From Vicia villosa (Eukaryota; Streptophyta; Magnoliopsida; Fabales; Fabaceae): a DNA stretch of 64,000 bases. A model generated the notes under the pieces. The model had not been told where the DNA came from. It did no database searches and saw only the letters and a list, made by a program, of their open reading frames with translations. A program made the translations under genes and the position numbers. The stretch is taken from the NCBI RefSeq assembly GCF_029867415.1, contig NC_081185.1, forward strand, positions 118,213,987 through 118,277,986, written 5' to 3'. Shown in pieces: positions 26,500 through 37,353 of this stretch. Every line of letters starts with the position of its first letter. Within the stretch, counting starts at the first letter, position 1.

Positions 26500-28040
26500 A
26501 TGCAAGCAAACAAAATGCTATTTTTCTCCTACCTGAGCCCCATTGAATGCTCTCAAATTTTTTAAGCCTTAACCCCCAAACTTTCTATTCTCAACAACCG
26601 TATCCCATTTTACTCAATTTACTCTCCTCAATTCCTCACTCTCTCTCCAGAAGATTTTTTTATTTAAACATTTCAGCTTAATTACAATGCATGACAGAAC
26701 TCTGAAAAATGATACACACTAGATTGTTAATAGTAAAAGAGTTGACTTAAAAATAGTACACACAACACTAAAAAATTTATGTTTTTCCATCCTGAAAGGG
26801 CATTGTCTCACTTTCTTAATCACCAGTTCCCTAGTAATTTTGCTTCTTGGGTTAGCTCCAATTGAAAGACACATATAAAGGAATGTTCCCTATTTTAAAA
26901 TTTAGTACATATGCCACCTCTTTTAGCTCAACATTTGACAAGTTAACCCCCAATCTACTTATGTAAAAGTTAATTAATAGTCCAAGACACCAACTCGAAT
27001 AAGAATAAAGATACCTTTATGGCATTTATATTTTCCAATTTATGAGCACCGATTATGATCGTAGCTTCTGCAAACTGAAGGTGAGCTACTTGATTACGTT
27101 GACAAATGACAATCAAAACTGTATCCTTCAAATTCCCCTATCTCAACAGTTTTTCCCATTAAAATCCCTGGCCTTCAGTTGCAAATAGAAATAGAAATGG
27201 TGACAGGGGATCCCCCGAGGCAAATCTCTCTGAACGCCAAATTATTTGGTAGGGTTATCATTTTCTAAGACTGAGATTGACACTGTCCTCAAAAACTCTT
27301 CTATTCACTTCCTCCATTGGTCACAAAAACCCATAAATCTCATCACATCTTGCAAATAATTTCATTCCGCTAAATTATACGCATTTGAATCATTTGTGTT
27401 TTTAAAGTCCACTTTAAAACAGATAATCTCTTTTTTTCTCCTTTAGCTTCATCAGCTAATTCGTTGGCACCTAGAATCACATCCAATATTTATCTCCCTT
27501 TTATAAAAGCAGGTGTTCCTCTGATACAACTATGTTGATCACCTACCTCGGCCTATTCGCCAGCAACTTTACAAAGATTTTGTACATTTATCCTATTAGC
27601 GAAATGGGTTGATAATCCTCTAGGCTTTGTGGGTTATCTATTTTCAGAATAAGAACAATTTCCTACTTTCACCAAACATTCATTAGAGTGGAACTACCAA
27701 CTTCGTTAAAGTGTATTTTTAATTGCTAATCTTTATGATCCCAATAAATTCTCTAACCTATACGATATACACCTAGAAACATGTGATTCATCTCCTACAG
27801 AGCACAATACTTTTAGATGTATATTGCTCTTTCCCTTCCAAAGCTGCCCGCCCATCCATGAGTGCCACTAACATCTCCCTTGACCTACTCAACCCATAAT
27901 AATCACTTTCATCTAACCTGTCTCCCCTGTAACTAAGGTGTTGCAAAGATAGTGAACAATGCTTAGAAGTTAGTCTCTAAAAAGGCACACAACCAACCAG
28001 AACCACCCCACAAAGCTACTCTAATAAATATTCTTCCTCC
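26500..28040 (-). pseudogene. LINE (L1-type) reverse transcriptase remnant
   Basis: Minus-strand translation across frames gives, in order from 27700 downward, ENRQPTKPRGLSTHFANR-like, AFIKGRQILDVILGANEL then ADEAKGEKKRLSVLK, VMRFMGFCDQW, and LPRGIP / ASGDPLSPFLFLFATEG. Then come THLQFAEATIIIGA (in place of the FADD active-site motif) and IFWRESEELRRVNWVKWDTV. This is the RT domain and C-terminal region of plant non-LTR elements. Stops and shifts are frequent, and the catalytic Asp pair reads AE. It lies just downstream of TRAPPC2L. Confidence 0.78.
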
Positions 28041-28342
28041 TAACCATTCCAGGACAGCAATGCATAACTATTAAAGATAACATGTTTAGTAATATATGAA
28101 TTTTCCTTCAAGTATCAGTTAATTTAAAGAAAAAAAAATAACAATTGTGAAGATTCATTTTTAATATGATATATGGAACAATGAACATAAAATTCTGTTG
28201 AAAATGTTCCTAAGAATGTTTTACCACTGCAAAGTTCAATTGCAAAGGAATACTAAATTTACAAGGAAAAGGAGAAATTAAAAAAAAAAAGTTTTGTGCC
28301 AGATATCAACAAAAGGATAATACTAGCACCAATATTTGATGT

Positions 28343-31300
28343 TTACGCAGCCGAACTAAAACCAAATGACTTGACAATTGTGCTCACTCTTTCTGCAAAA
28401 GTTCTGGATGTTATCTTTTTACCAGGCACGTGGAATGGATTTGAAACTGCATCTACATATGCAGAATGGAATCTCCTGAAAAACTGTATATCAAAAGTTA
28501 GAACGGTGAAAATAACATCAAACAGTACAATATTTCGAGTTTGGATCACCTGCTACCACTTCTCTACTGCCCTCTCTCATGCTCTCTTTTTGTCTCTATC
28601 TCTCTCATCATTTTTCTCTCTCTCATCTTTATCATTTTATTTTTTCTTTTTAAATTTTTTTCATAACACTCATAAAATTGGAGCTGGACTGCTGCTAGGC
28701 AGCAGAGGATCCAATCCCCAATATTTCATATCCAGAGTAATGAGCTTCGGAGCACGGACACCTCTTAGAGTAGGCAAGTTTCCGTGCCCAACGCACATTG
28801 GTGTCCAACACCTGTGCGGCACGTGTTTAACAATGCAAACAAATGTCTAAAAAAAGTATTTTTATTTTGCTTCAACACACCTTAGACATTTCGTAGACAC
28901 GTATCAAACACATCTACAGGGGTTTAAGATGTGTCAAAACAATAATAATCAATGAGGGGGTTAATGATATTAAATTTAATTACATTATGTTTAGCTTTTC
29001 AGAAGTAGATAGATGAATGCAGCTGAAAGACTACCATATCTTGTTTTAGAACATTTATTGCAATAAAACAAATTATTCAATTTAGATGGACATATTTATT
29101 TTGATTCTCAGATTTAGATATTTTATGAATAATGTTCATATTTTATTTAATTGTTATAAATATATATATCAGTATTAATGTCCTATGTTTTTGACATTAA
29201 CAGTGTCAGTGCTTCATAGGTTGTGACAAAGGAAGACCAATAGTAGCTAAACTTGTGCATTCAAAACTTCTATCAGAATTCAATTGGCAAGAAAGGTATT
29301 GATACAAAACTATAACTTTATAAGAAACTTTTGTGAAATAAACCATGTTGGAGCTCTCAGTGGTAGACCACTGATGTGAGAAAGAAAAACAACAATTTTA
29401 TCACCGGAGAAAAAGACTAGGAAAACATGAAAGTGAAACATCTCTGTTAAATTTTAAAAAAAAAAAAAAAACTTTTTAGGTTTTTATTTTTTAAAAACAA
29501 ATATCACTAGAACAGAACCACAAATGTCTCTGAAAATAAGGGTTATACTACCTCCGTTCCTTTATATAAGAGACAATTCACTTTTTTAGATTCATTGGAT
29601 AATTAATGTATCTAGTCAATATACATACCAGATACATTGATTATTCAATGAACCTAAAAACGTGAATTGTCTCTTATATAAAGGAACGGAGGTAGTATAT
29701 CTTTTCCAACGAGAACCAAAGTGAAACAAAACAAGAAAAAACCATTCGCAAAGGAGCACACTGTCCCTTTTTATATCTAAAGAGAAAGTCCTTAACCATG
29801 TCGAAAGCATCAAAGGGAAGCTATGAAAATAACCCTATACCAAAGAATGAAGTCTATTGCTTAAAAAATAGCATACTGAATCATAAATTCAAGGTTCTAA
29901 GTTATGGTCATGTTAGAATTCTTGAAATTACTGGTATTGTGAATATTGAGATGCAGAATGCAGTATGATTTCTTGATATTTCGCAAAATGTTTATTGAAA
30001 TTATCTGGATGATTATGTGATAAAAAAAACAATTCATACTTTTGGAGGAAAGTTGCAAGCGCCGCCACTGATATAACTAACCTTTAGCGGATACATAAAC
30101 TATTTCCCAAAGGGTTAATTACTGAAACAATTACCTTCCTAATACTACCCACCCACTTTGTGTGCATGGGGTTTTTAATTTAGATTCCTAATATCCTCGG
30201 CCCTCCTTGCATTTCCCACATCGTCATATATGGGGCTATTAACTTCCTGTCACCCTTTCCATTTCTCTTAACATTCAATTTAATAACTGAGATGCCTAAC
30301 AAAAACAGAGTCTACAGCGGCAATAGCTGGAGCACAATTTTAACATTGTGTTACTTTACCGTTCAGTACTTTACCATTCCTTTCTATTTTTTGTAGCAGA
30401 AAGATTTGTCTAACTAGTTATATAACTAAACTAACAGAAAGACAGGCCCATTCTTCCATAATTCCATAGCAGGTCTTTAAATACACTTGTAACACAACTA
30501 CATATCACCATTTACTTTGCATCTGTTTGATTTAACAGTAGGATTTCTTTTCAGACATCCCAACGACAAATACCCGTGATTTATTTATCAAAGCTCAAAA
30601 CTATAGATTCAGCTCAATACACGATGATACACTCTTCAGCATAAAATCAACATCATAGCTAGAACTATTACTACACATCAGTTAAATACTTCCATTCAAG
30701 ATGACAAAAAAAAATGAAAGAAAACCATCAAATTCTATTGATACTTACATTCCTTACATCTGCATCTTTAACATCCAGATCCGTGGTCACCAAAATAAAT
30801 TTGACCTTTGTATTAGTCAAATATCCATAGCTGCAAATGACAGTACATATCAACAAATGAAAATCATCCACTTTTCGTTGCTGAATTATATCTAAACTAA
30901 ATTAAAAAAATCCAGACCAACAACAAATGCACTCACACTTTGTAATTTTCAATAGGATAAAGCATCCCCAGAAACGTCTCATTCAGCATCGGTCCAGATT
31001 TTTTAGGATTGTTCACTGCCAAGCAAGCACATTTCATTAAATTCCTAAAAATCATATTAACAAATTAACAAAACAAAATTAACAAAACAAAATTAACAAA
31101 TTGAACGTTTCTCTTAATTAGAAGATCCTAAAAAGCAAAATAAAAAAAATTGCATAAAAAAAATAATCCCAAATCCAACAATAAAATCTCCAACAACAAC
31201 AAAAAAATTGAAAATTTCTCTAATAAGGGCACCAAAACCTCAACCATTTGCAGCAATGAAAAAATCAAGTAGATAAAACAACGTAACCAGAAATCCCCAA

Positions 31301-31578
31301 ATTGAAATTTGCATGATATCATAGTGAACGCACCTCGCTCATCAACCACATCGAGCGAGCAATGGACGATATGGTGAAGCTTCAGAGCATCATCGGCCTC
31401 CGTGAAGCTCTGTATATACAACGGATTGTTCTGCGCTCATCGGAAAAAGCAATCAAAAATCGAAATTGAAAATCAGAGTTCGAGATCAGATCGAAGTTGA
31501 GGAAACGTAATTGAAGAGAAGAACGGTGAAGTGACGGAGACTCACCTGGTGACCGACGACGGCGACGCAGACGATCAT
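28343..31578 (-). CDS. TRAPPC2L: Trafficking protein particle complex subunit 2-like protein (TRAPPC2L)
   Basis: A small sedlin-family (longin-fold) subunit of the TRAPP complexes that tether vesicles and act as exchange factors for Rab GTPases at the Golgi. Five exons (31578-31546, 31430-31334, 31015-30937, 30830-30749, 28483-28343) join in phase to 143 residues, the usual size. The protein begins MIVCVAVVGHQNNPLYIQSF and carries HHIVHCSLDVVDERVNNPKK, YKVYGYLTNTKVKFILVTTD and FFRRFHSAYVDAVSNPFHVP. It ends SIVK/TIVKSFGFSSAA-like with TAA. Exon 3 ends with GT before a gtgagt donor, and this choice restores the Val codon of the conserved VYGYL. Intron 4 is about 2.3 kb and contains a Stowaway MITE and another repeat. 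No defect was seen. Confidence 0.95.
28740..29220. repeat. Dispersed repeat with gaagcacggacac-type ends, in TRAPPC2L intron 4
   Basis: The left end reads gcttcggagcacggacacc and the right end gtgtcagtgcttcatag, imperfect complements over about 15 bases. A related end occurs in the PP2C intron near 20625. A target duplication was not identified, so class and limits are uncertain. Confidence 0.35.
29548..29695. mobile_element. Stowaway-type MITE in TRAPPC2L intron 4
   Basis: A near-perfect 148-bp inverted repeat: ctacctccgttcctttata at the left and its complement tatataaaggaacggaggtag at the right, flanked on both sides by TA. The ctccctccgt-like terminus and TA target are the Tc1/mariner Stowaway signature. 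The whole element can fold into one hairpin. It sits in the largest intron, well away from splice sites. Confidence 0.88.
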
Positions 31579-31699
31579 TTTCACCGGCGAAGTGTCGAGG
31601 ACTATCACGGTCTACGTGGCTCTCGATGCACCCGCGCGCACTGGATAGAAGCAATAAAGGGAAAGGGTTGTGAGAGGAAGAGACACTAGATACAGTGTT

Positions 31700-32229
31700 C
31701 TAGTGTGTGCATTGATGTTAAAATTTTGAGAATAAAAATGGTGAAATACTCGAAATACATTTTTTTATTAATTGAAATTGCTCATTTCATAATTTTTCAC
31801 ATAATCTAAGAAAACTTTATTAATAAGAAAAATGTCAAATTAAAACTTGTTTATTATGAAAAACACACTACTTTAATTATTTTGATTGACATTTAACTAA
31901 CATATTATTAAAGTCGTGTGTTTTTCATATTACAAAAGTTTTAAATTGTTTTTAATATATGGAGTCGTGGGGGGATTCAATATGCTTAAAGGACTTAGAA
32001 AAAATCCAAATTTTACATTTCTAGAGTAAGAATGTGTTTGGATGAGGTAATTGAAATTTTTTAAGAAATTCAAATAGTTCTATTGAAATTCATTTATTTT
32101 TAAATTCATTCTGTTATGATAAAAATGTGGTATACAAAATACAGGTTATAATGAAATTATATATAAAATTAAAAAGATTACATATTTAAAAAACAATGAA
32201 ATTCTCCATTACTGGATCTCCCAAACTAT
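31700..32229. other. Intergenic region upstream of TRAPPC2L with a foldback repeat
   Basis: At about 31836-31948 two arms of 35-40 bases are complementary (aaaacttgtttattatgaaa ... ttcatattacaaaagtttt, each including aaaacacac/gtgtgtttt). They form an AT-rich foldback MITE without a clear target duplication. Nothing else is supported. Confidence 0.55.
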
Positions 32230-33032
32230 TGTGAAATGTCAATTGTGGAAAAAGTCAACGCACCAAAATGTCAATTTTTTTTTGTTGAGAATCGAATCTA
32301 TGACTAAGTCATTTTTTACCTCGACTACTAGACAAACCGTAGAAAAAAGTGGTGCACCCGAGGTGAAAAATTGTGTGCAATCCAATTTTTCATATCGATC
32401 ATTAACCTGAGGGATAATAGTTAGGGGTGGCAAAGCGGGCGCCCCGCCCCGTCATATGCCCGTAAAAAAAAGAACGGGGCGGGCAAGCCCGCAAATTGAA
32501 ATGTGCATAAAAACCTAGCTCGCTCCGCCAATATGGCGGGTTGGCGGGTGGCAGACTTGCCCGCCTACTTTTTTATTTTTTATTTTTTTATTTTTTTTAA
32601 TAGATTTTTTTACATTTTAATTAGATTTTTCACATAGTTTTTAGAACAATTTTTTATAAAGTATTTTTTAACAAATTTTACTTTATTGCATATATTTACA
32701 AATAAATGTATACAATAAAACCATCAAAAATTAGAGTTAGTAGAATTAACTTAAAAAATAGCGGATTTTGACGGAGCGGCGGGTTTTGGCGGGCGGCGGG
32801 CTTTGGCGGAGCGGGCTATGGCGGACGGCGGGTTTTGGCGGGGCGGACTATGGCGGACGACGGGCCTAAAATGTCAATCCAACCGGCCATTTTTGAACGG
32901 GCGCGCAGGCCGGCCCGGCGGGCCACAACCTGTTTTGCCACCCATAATAGTAGTGCACTTTATATGACACATTTCGTTGCCACAAACAACCAACTGTGGT
33001 GAAACCGAGTTGATAAATACTTTTTGTAGCAG
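32230..33032. mobile_element. Non-autonomous CACTA-like fragment interrupted by a hAT element
   Basis: The right end is tttttgtagcagtg (to 33032), the complement of the CACTGCTACAAAAA terminus typical of plant CACTA elements. Sub-terminal sequence on both sides of the internal hAT insertion has the cctcgactactagac, acccgaggtg and caactgtggtgaaaccgag motifs found in related elements here. The left terminus was not found, so the left limit is approximate. Confidence 0.5.
32422..32943. mobile_element. hAT-type MITE nested in the CACTA-like fragment
   Basis: The left terminus is taggggtggcaaagcggg and the right acctgttttgccaccc. The exact 8-mer ataatagt flanks both (32414-32421 and 32944-32951). 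The interior has runs of gcgggttttggcgg and gggcaagcccgc near the ends and an AT-rich middle. The plus-strand ORFs and the short minus ORF near 32870-33086 are translations of these repeats. Confidence 0.88.
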
Positions 33033-33570
33033 TGACATTGGGCTTGTCTGATTCATACATGAGTAGTTAGAGAGATCGAGAAACACTTTAGTAGAAAATA
33101 AATTTGTTCTTTGGAAATTGAGTGACTATTTTATTGTAACTCATATGTACTATTTTGTAACAAATCTTATAAGTATAGTGAATCAGAGAGTTACTATTTT
33201 TCTTAGAGTAGATCGTTTGATCGAATTGCGTAGAGAATTAATTTTTGCTAAATGACATTTATTTTGGTTGTCATTATTGTTTGTTCACATATCAAATTTC
33301 ATTGTGCAGTTAAACTTTAATTAATTTTAATAAGAAATCAATTACTACGCATTTCCAGTGTAAAAAAATTTACACTATCAATTCATCGTCATCATTCGTT
33401 TGCATTACTTTATAGATGATTAAAATAAAAGCAAATTTCTTTCAACATCCAACGTCTATGATTAACTCAATGTGTAAAATCATTTTACACTGTCTGTCAA
33501 TGTATTTCAATAAAAAATTTAATTTTTTTTAATTATTTTGTCAATTTCAAAACAAATTTAAAATATAATT
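33033..33570 (+). repeat. Truncated LTR of the 47553-51424 copia family, upstream of lipase copy 1
   Basis: From 33038 the sequence (gggcttgtctgattcatac, gtgactattttattgtaact, gtagatcgtttgatcgaatt) runs parallel to the LTRs at about 48165-48560 and 51025-51424. The match resumes after an inserted MITE at 33356-33492 and ends at an LTR-end-like tcaatttcaaaac just before aaatttaaaat. The 5' half of the LTR is missing at the CACTA-like element. Homology was judged by eye. Confidence 0.6.
33356..33492. mobile_element. Small MITE with cagtgtaaaa termini
   Basis: The ends are ccagtgtaaaaaaatttac and attttacactg, inverted relative to each other. Internal acatccaacgtctatgatt is shared, as its complement, with the remnant at 15236-15390. 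Length is about 137 bp, with no coding. Class was not settled because no target duplication was clear. Confidence 0.6.
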
Positions 33571-33996
33571 CATCTTATCTTATTCTAATATTTTATGACA
33601 AACAATAAATGTAAAAAACATGATCCGAAATGTTTGCTTTTATTCAACAGTTTACTCCTTACTTGTCTTACTGCCTAGTACTATAATTTAATATCAAACT
33701 CAACAATTGTTCACACATTCATGCTCATGCATGACAAATCAACTCTCCTCGAAGACCAAAATTTCAACATTTAAGAAAAATATTGATTGGAGTTACGTTT
33801 TATCCAAATTGCCAAAATAATAAACAAATATTATATAATGACTTGTAATAATTAAAATCACATTAACATTGTATACTTAACCTATCATGTCATTTTCTTT
33901 AGTGATTGAAAACTAATTTGTCAGAAGAATATGCTACAAATTGTAATTAGTATAAATTTGTCTTCAATTTTGTTCTCCCCTCCAAATTAAAAAGCC

Positions 33997-34004
33997 TATA
34001 AAAT
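33997..34004 (+). promoter_or_regulatory. TATA box of lipase copy 1
   Basis: The sequence tataaaat is preserved at the matching position before copy 2 (51851-51858). It lies 50 bases before the ATG at 34047. This makes the upstream in-frame ATG at 34005, one base past the box, an unlikely start. Confidence 0.6.
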
Positions 34005-34046
34005 ATGTTTTTATGGAGAAGCATGTATAACATCAACATTGTCAAT

Positions 34047-36059
34047 ATGGCCAGCGTAGTACTAGTGAGTCTTGTTTCAATACTCTTGCTTTGCATTACA
34101 ATAACACAAGGAAGAAACACACTTCACACTAGCAATGAATTTTCAGCCTCCTCTTTAGTTTCTACCAATGATGGTATCTGCAAAACTATGGTAGAGACAC
34201 AAGGTTACATATGTGAAGAACATAAGGTATAAAAAAAGTATAACATGGAGTAATGCTACAAACTTAAATTACAGATTTAATTAAAAGCAATTTTTTTGTA
34301 TGAATCAGGTTACAACACAGGATGGCTTCATCCTGAGCTTGCAGAGATTACCGGCGGGGCGGTCCGGCAAGAAAGCAAACAAACCACCTGTGATAATACA
34401 ACATGGTCTCTTTTCTGTAAGTTTTGTTGTTGCAAATACATAACCAAATTATTACAATATTGAATATGCAAAGTTAACATGTATGTTTGAGTCCTATGAT
34501 TAATTTCAGGATGCTGTAACATGGCTGTTAAACTCTCCAGAAGAATCATTGGGATTTATTTTAGCAGATAGTGGATTTGATGTGTGGCTTTTCAATGGCC
34601 GCGGCACAAAATATAGCAGCATGCACACATCATTAACTCCTAATGATAAGGTTCTTAATTATACTTATATTCATATTTTCTCAAGTTAATTAATAGATTT
34701 ATCTCTGATTGATTATAAATATGTATTAGGCTTATTGGGATTGGTCATGGGATGAATTAGCTAGTTATGACCTTCCTGCTTCAGTTGAATATGTATACAA
34801 CTATACTGGTCAAAAAATGCACTATGCTGGTCATTCTCAAGTGAGTAATTAATTAATTAATCCTTATTATTTATTTAATTCTTATGTTTTTAATTAGTGT
34901 GTGTAACAACAATTAATGATGTCAATATTTCAGGGAACTTTAATGGCTTTTGCTGCTTTGTCACAAGGACAACTTCTGAATATGTTGAGATCAGCTGCAT
35001 TACTTAGTCCAATTGCTCATATGAATCAAATTCCTTCAATTGCAACAAAACTTGCTGCTGACCTATTTATAGCTAATGTAAGTGACAGAGGAAAAAAATA
35101 TAAATTTAATTCATGTATATTTTTAATATTGTCAATAAATACAAATGATAGTTTGTAGTTTATCAAAATTACTCTCCTAAAATATTTTTTTCTTTTTTTT
35201 ATAACATAACAGGATATATATTGGTTAGGCATTCGTGACTTCAATCCTAATATGTAAGAGAATAAAATATTCTTTCTCTTTTTTTTTCTTTTAAAATTCT
35301 TAAATGTGTTTGAGTGCAACCGAAAAAATTACAAAAATTTAGGAATGATTTATCAGATATTTTTCTAATGAGCAGAGATGTTGGAGCAAAGTTTTTGAAA
35401 GACATATGCAACACTCTACATCTTAACTGCGCCCACTTAATGTCACTTTTCGCAGGTATTTTAGATGTCCACTTGTACAAATTCGTTTAAAGGTCCAAGT
35501 TGTTGCATAAATTATACTATAATTATTAATTTTATTTTGGTATTCCTTAATTACCTTTAAATTGTACAGGTCCAAGTTGTTGCATAAATTCATCTAGGAT
35601 AGATGTCTATCTTGATCATGAACCACAACCAACATCAACCAAAAACTTGATCCATTTTTCTCAAAGTAAGTTTACAAAGAATTTACAGTTTAACTTTTAT
35701 GCAGTTCAGATTAGGACTAATTTTTTTTTATTGTCCTAGTGATAAGAACAGGGAAAATAGCAAAGTATGATTATGTTGATCAAGCACAAAATGTACAACA
35801 CTATGGTCAACGAGTTCCCCCAACTTATGATTTGACCAAAATCCCAAATGAATTACCACTCTTTCTAGGTTATGGAGGGAAAGATATGCTAGCTGATGTA
35901 CAAGATGTAAAGGTTTTGCTCAATGACCTCCAAGATCATGATGCTAACAAGCTTGTGGTAGTTTTCATGCCAGATTATGCACACAGTGATTTTACTATGG
36001 GTGTCGATGCTAAACAAGACGTTTATGATCCCATGATAGCTTTTTTCAATGGTTACTGA
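34047..36059 (+). CDS. Acid lipase / triacylglycerol lipase 2-like (copy 1)
   Basis: Alpha/beta-hydrolase of the acid (gastric-type) lipase family, related to Arabidopsis triacylglycerol lipase 2 and MPL1, expected to hydrolyse acylglycerols or sterol esters. Nine exons (34047-34226, 34309-34416, 34510-34650, 34730-34840, 34934-35077, 35213-35253, 35343-35455, 35570-35665, 35740-36059) join in phase to 417 residues. It starts with a signal peptide (MASVVLVSLVSILLLCITIT then QGR), so secretion or endomembrane location is likely. The N-terminal lipase domain has VETQGYICEEHKVTTQDGFI and IIQHGLF. The nucleophile elbow is GHSQG, formed across exons 4/5. The acid is in YGGKDMLAD and the histidine in DYAHSD. 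Motif NEPQSTSTKN is DHEPQPTSTKNLIHFSQ here. An AATAAA lies at 36081. No disabling change was seen. Confidence 0.93.
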
Positions 36060-36398
36060 TTTTTTTAATGAATATTGCTCAATAAAAATAAAATATGTTT
36101 AATTTTTCTTTCTATATATAATCACAAAATTTGTTTACTATTCTCAATATTTAATCACGTCGAAGCCTCTACTTTGTCTTGTGTGGATTGGGAACTCTCC
36201 AAGAGTGGTAGAGTTGTAAAGGGGAAAGCCAAATTTGCAATTGAAATTATAAAAAGGAGAGGCACAATTCAAGCCTATCACCATTAAACGGTGGAGGTAT
36301 ATCCATGAAAAAACTCGTGTTAAAAATTGAAGTGTTTGTAGTTATATTTTTTTCTGATATGATTAACCTTTAAACAAGAGTTAAGTTATGATGTCACT
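36060..36398. other. 3' flank of lipase copy 1, shared with copy 2
   Basis: Sequence to about 36253 (tttctttctatatataatca, gaagcctctactttg, gggaactct) is parallel to the flank of copy 2 up to about 54055. This marks the right limit of the duplicated block. No gene. Confidence 0.55.
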
Positions 36399-37353
36399 TG
36401 TTTAACATCAAAATTGAAGTGTGAGTGGTTAAAGTCCCACACAGTCTATGAATGGGTGGAATGTTGGATTTATAAGAGAGATAACTCATTTATCTAACAC
36501 CTTAAGATTTTGGGTTGAGATGTGGCGCCTCCCTCTCTTGTGATCTTGGAGCATTGGGTGCACGTTGGTGCTCTCGACTCTTCTAGACTTCCCAACAGTG
36601 GTATCAAAATCGTGGATTCAGATAGGATGTGGAGACTCACACTTGTGGGGGTTAATATTGGGAGAAGTGCTCCCGACTCTCCAGACTCCCCAACTATGAT
36701 ATCAGAGTCGTGGTTCCGCTTGGTGGGGAGCGGGTGCTGAATTCAGTGTTAGATCCAGATAGGATATGGAGACTCACGCTTGTAGGGGAGAATGTTGTTT
36801 GCAAGTGTGAGTGGTTAAAGTTCCACATTGTCTATGAATGAGTGGAATGTTAGATTTATAAAAGAGATGACCCATTTATCTAACACCTTAAGGTTTTGGG
36901 TTGAGATGTGGCGTACCCCTATCTTGTATGTAGTCTTGGAGCATTAGTCCCGTTGGTGCTCTCGACTCTCCCAGACTCTCCAACAATTATCATATAGGAT
37001 GTGGAGACTCGCACTTGTGGGGGATAATATTGGGAGAAGTGCTCCCGGCTCTCCAGACTCCCCAACTATGATATCAGAGTCGTGGTTCAGCTTGGTGGGG
37101 AGCGGGTGCTGGATTCAGTGTTAGATCCAGATAGGATGTGGAGACTCACACTTGTGGGGGAGAATGTTGTTTGCAAGTGTGAGTGGTTAAAGTCCCACAT
37201 TGTCTATGAATGAGTGGAATGTTAGATTTATAAGAGAGATGACCCATTTATCTAACACCTTAAGATTTTGGATTGAGATGTGGCGTATCCCTATCTTGTA
37301 GTCTTGCAGCATTAGTCCCGTTGGTGCTCTCAACTCTCCCGGACTCTCCAACA
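36399..37353 (+). mobile_element. TRIM retrotransposon with three LTRs and two internal regions
   Basis: About 190-bp repeats occur at roughly 36399-36597, 36793-36985 and 37165-37353. Each contains gtgtgagtggttaaagt and tatctaacaccttaag. The last two begin tgttgtttgcaag, and all three end caaca. After the first is ggtatcaaaatcgtgg, and in each internal part is gatatcagagtcgtgg, a primer-binding site type complementary to initiator tRNA-Met. Each internal part ends in a purine tract cttg(t)gggggagaa before the next LTR. There is no coding sequence. LTR-internal-LTR-internal-LTR is a tandem TRIM arrangement. Confidence 0.82.

Noticed and set aside
28296..28850. 184-residue plus-strand ORF
   Set aside because: Antisense of the last TRAPPC2L exon plus a CT-rich intron tract.
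34005..34046. Upstream in-frame ATGs of lipase copy 1 as the start
   Set aside because: They lie between the TATA box and the likely transcription start and are not kept in copy 2. The ATG at 34047 is shared and begins a clean signal peptide.
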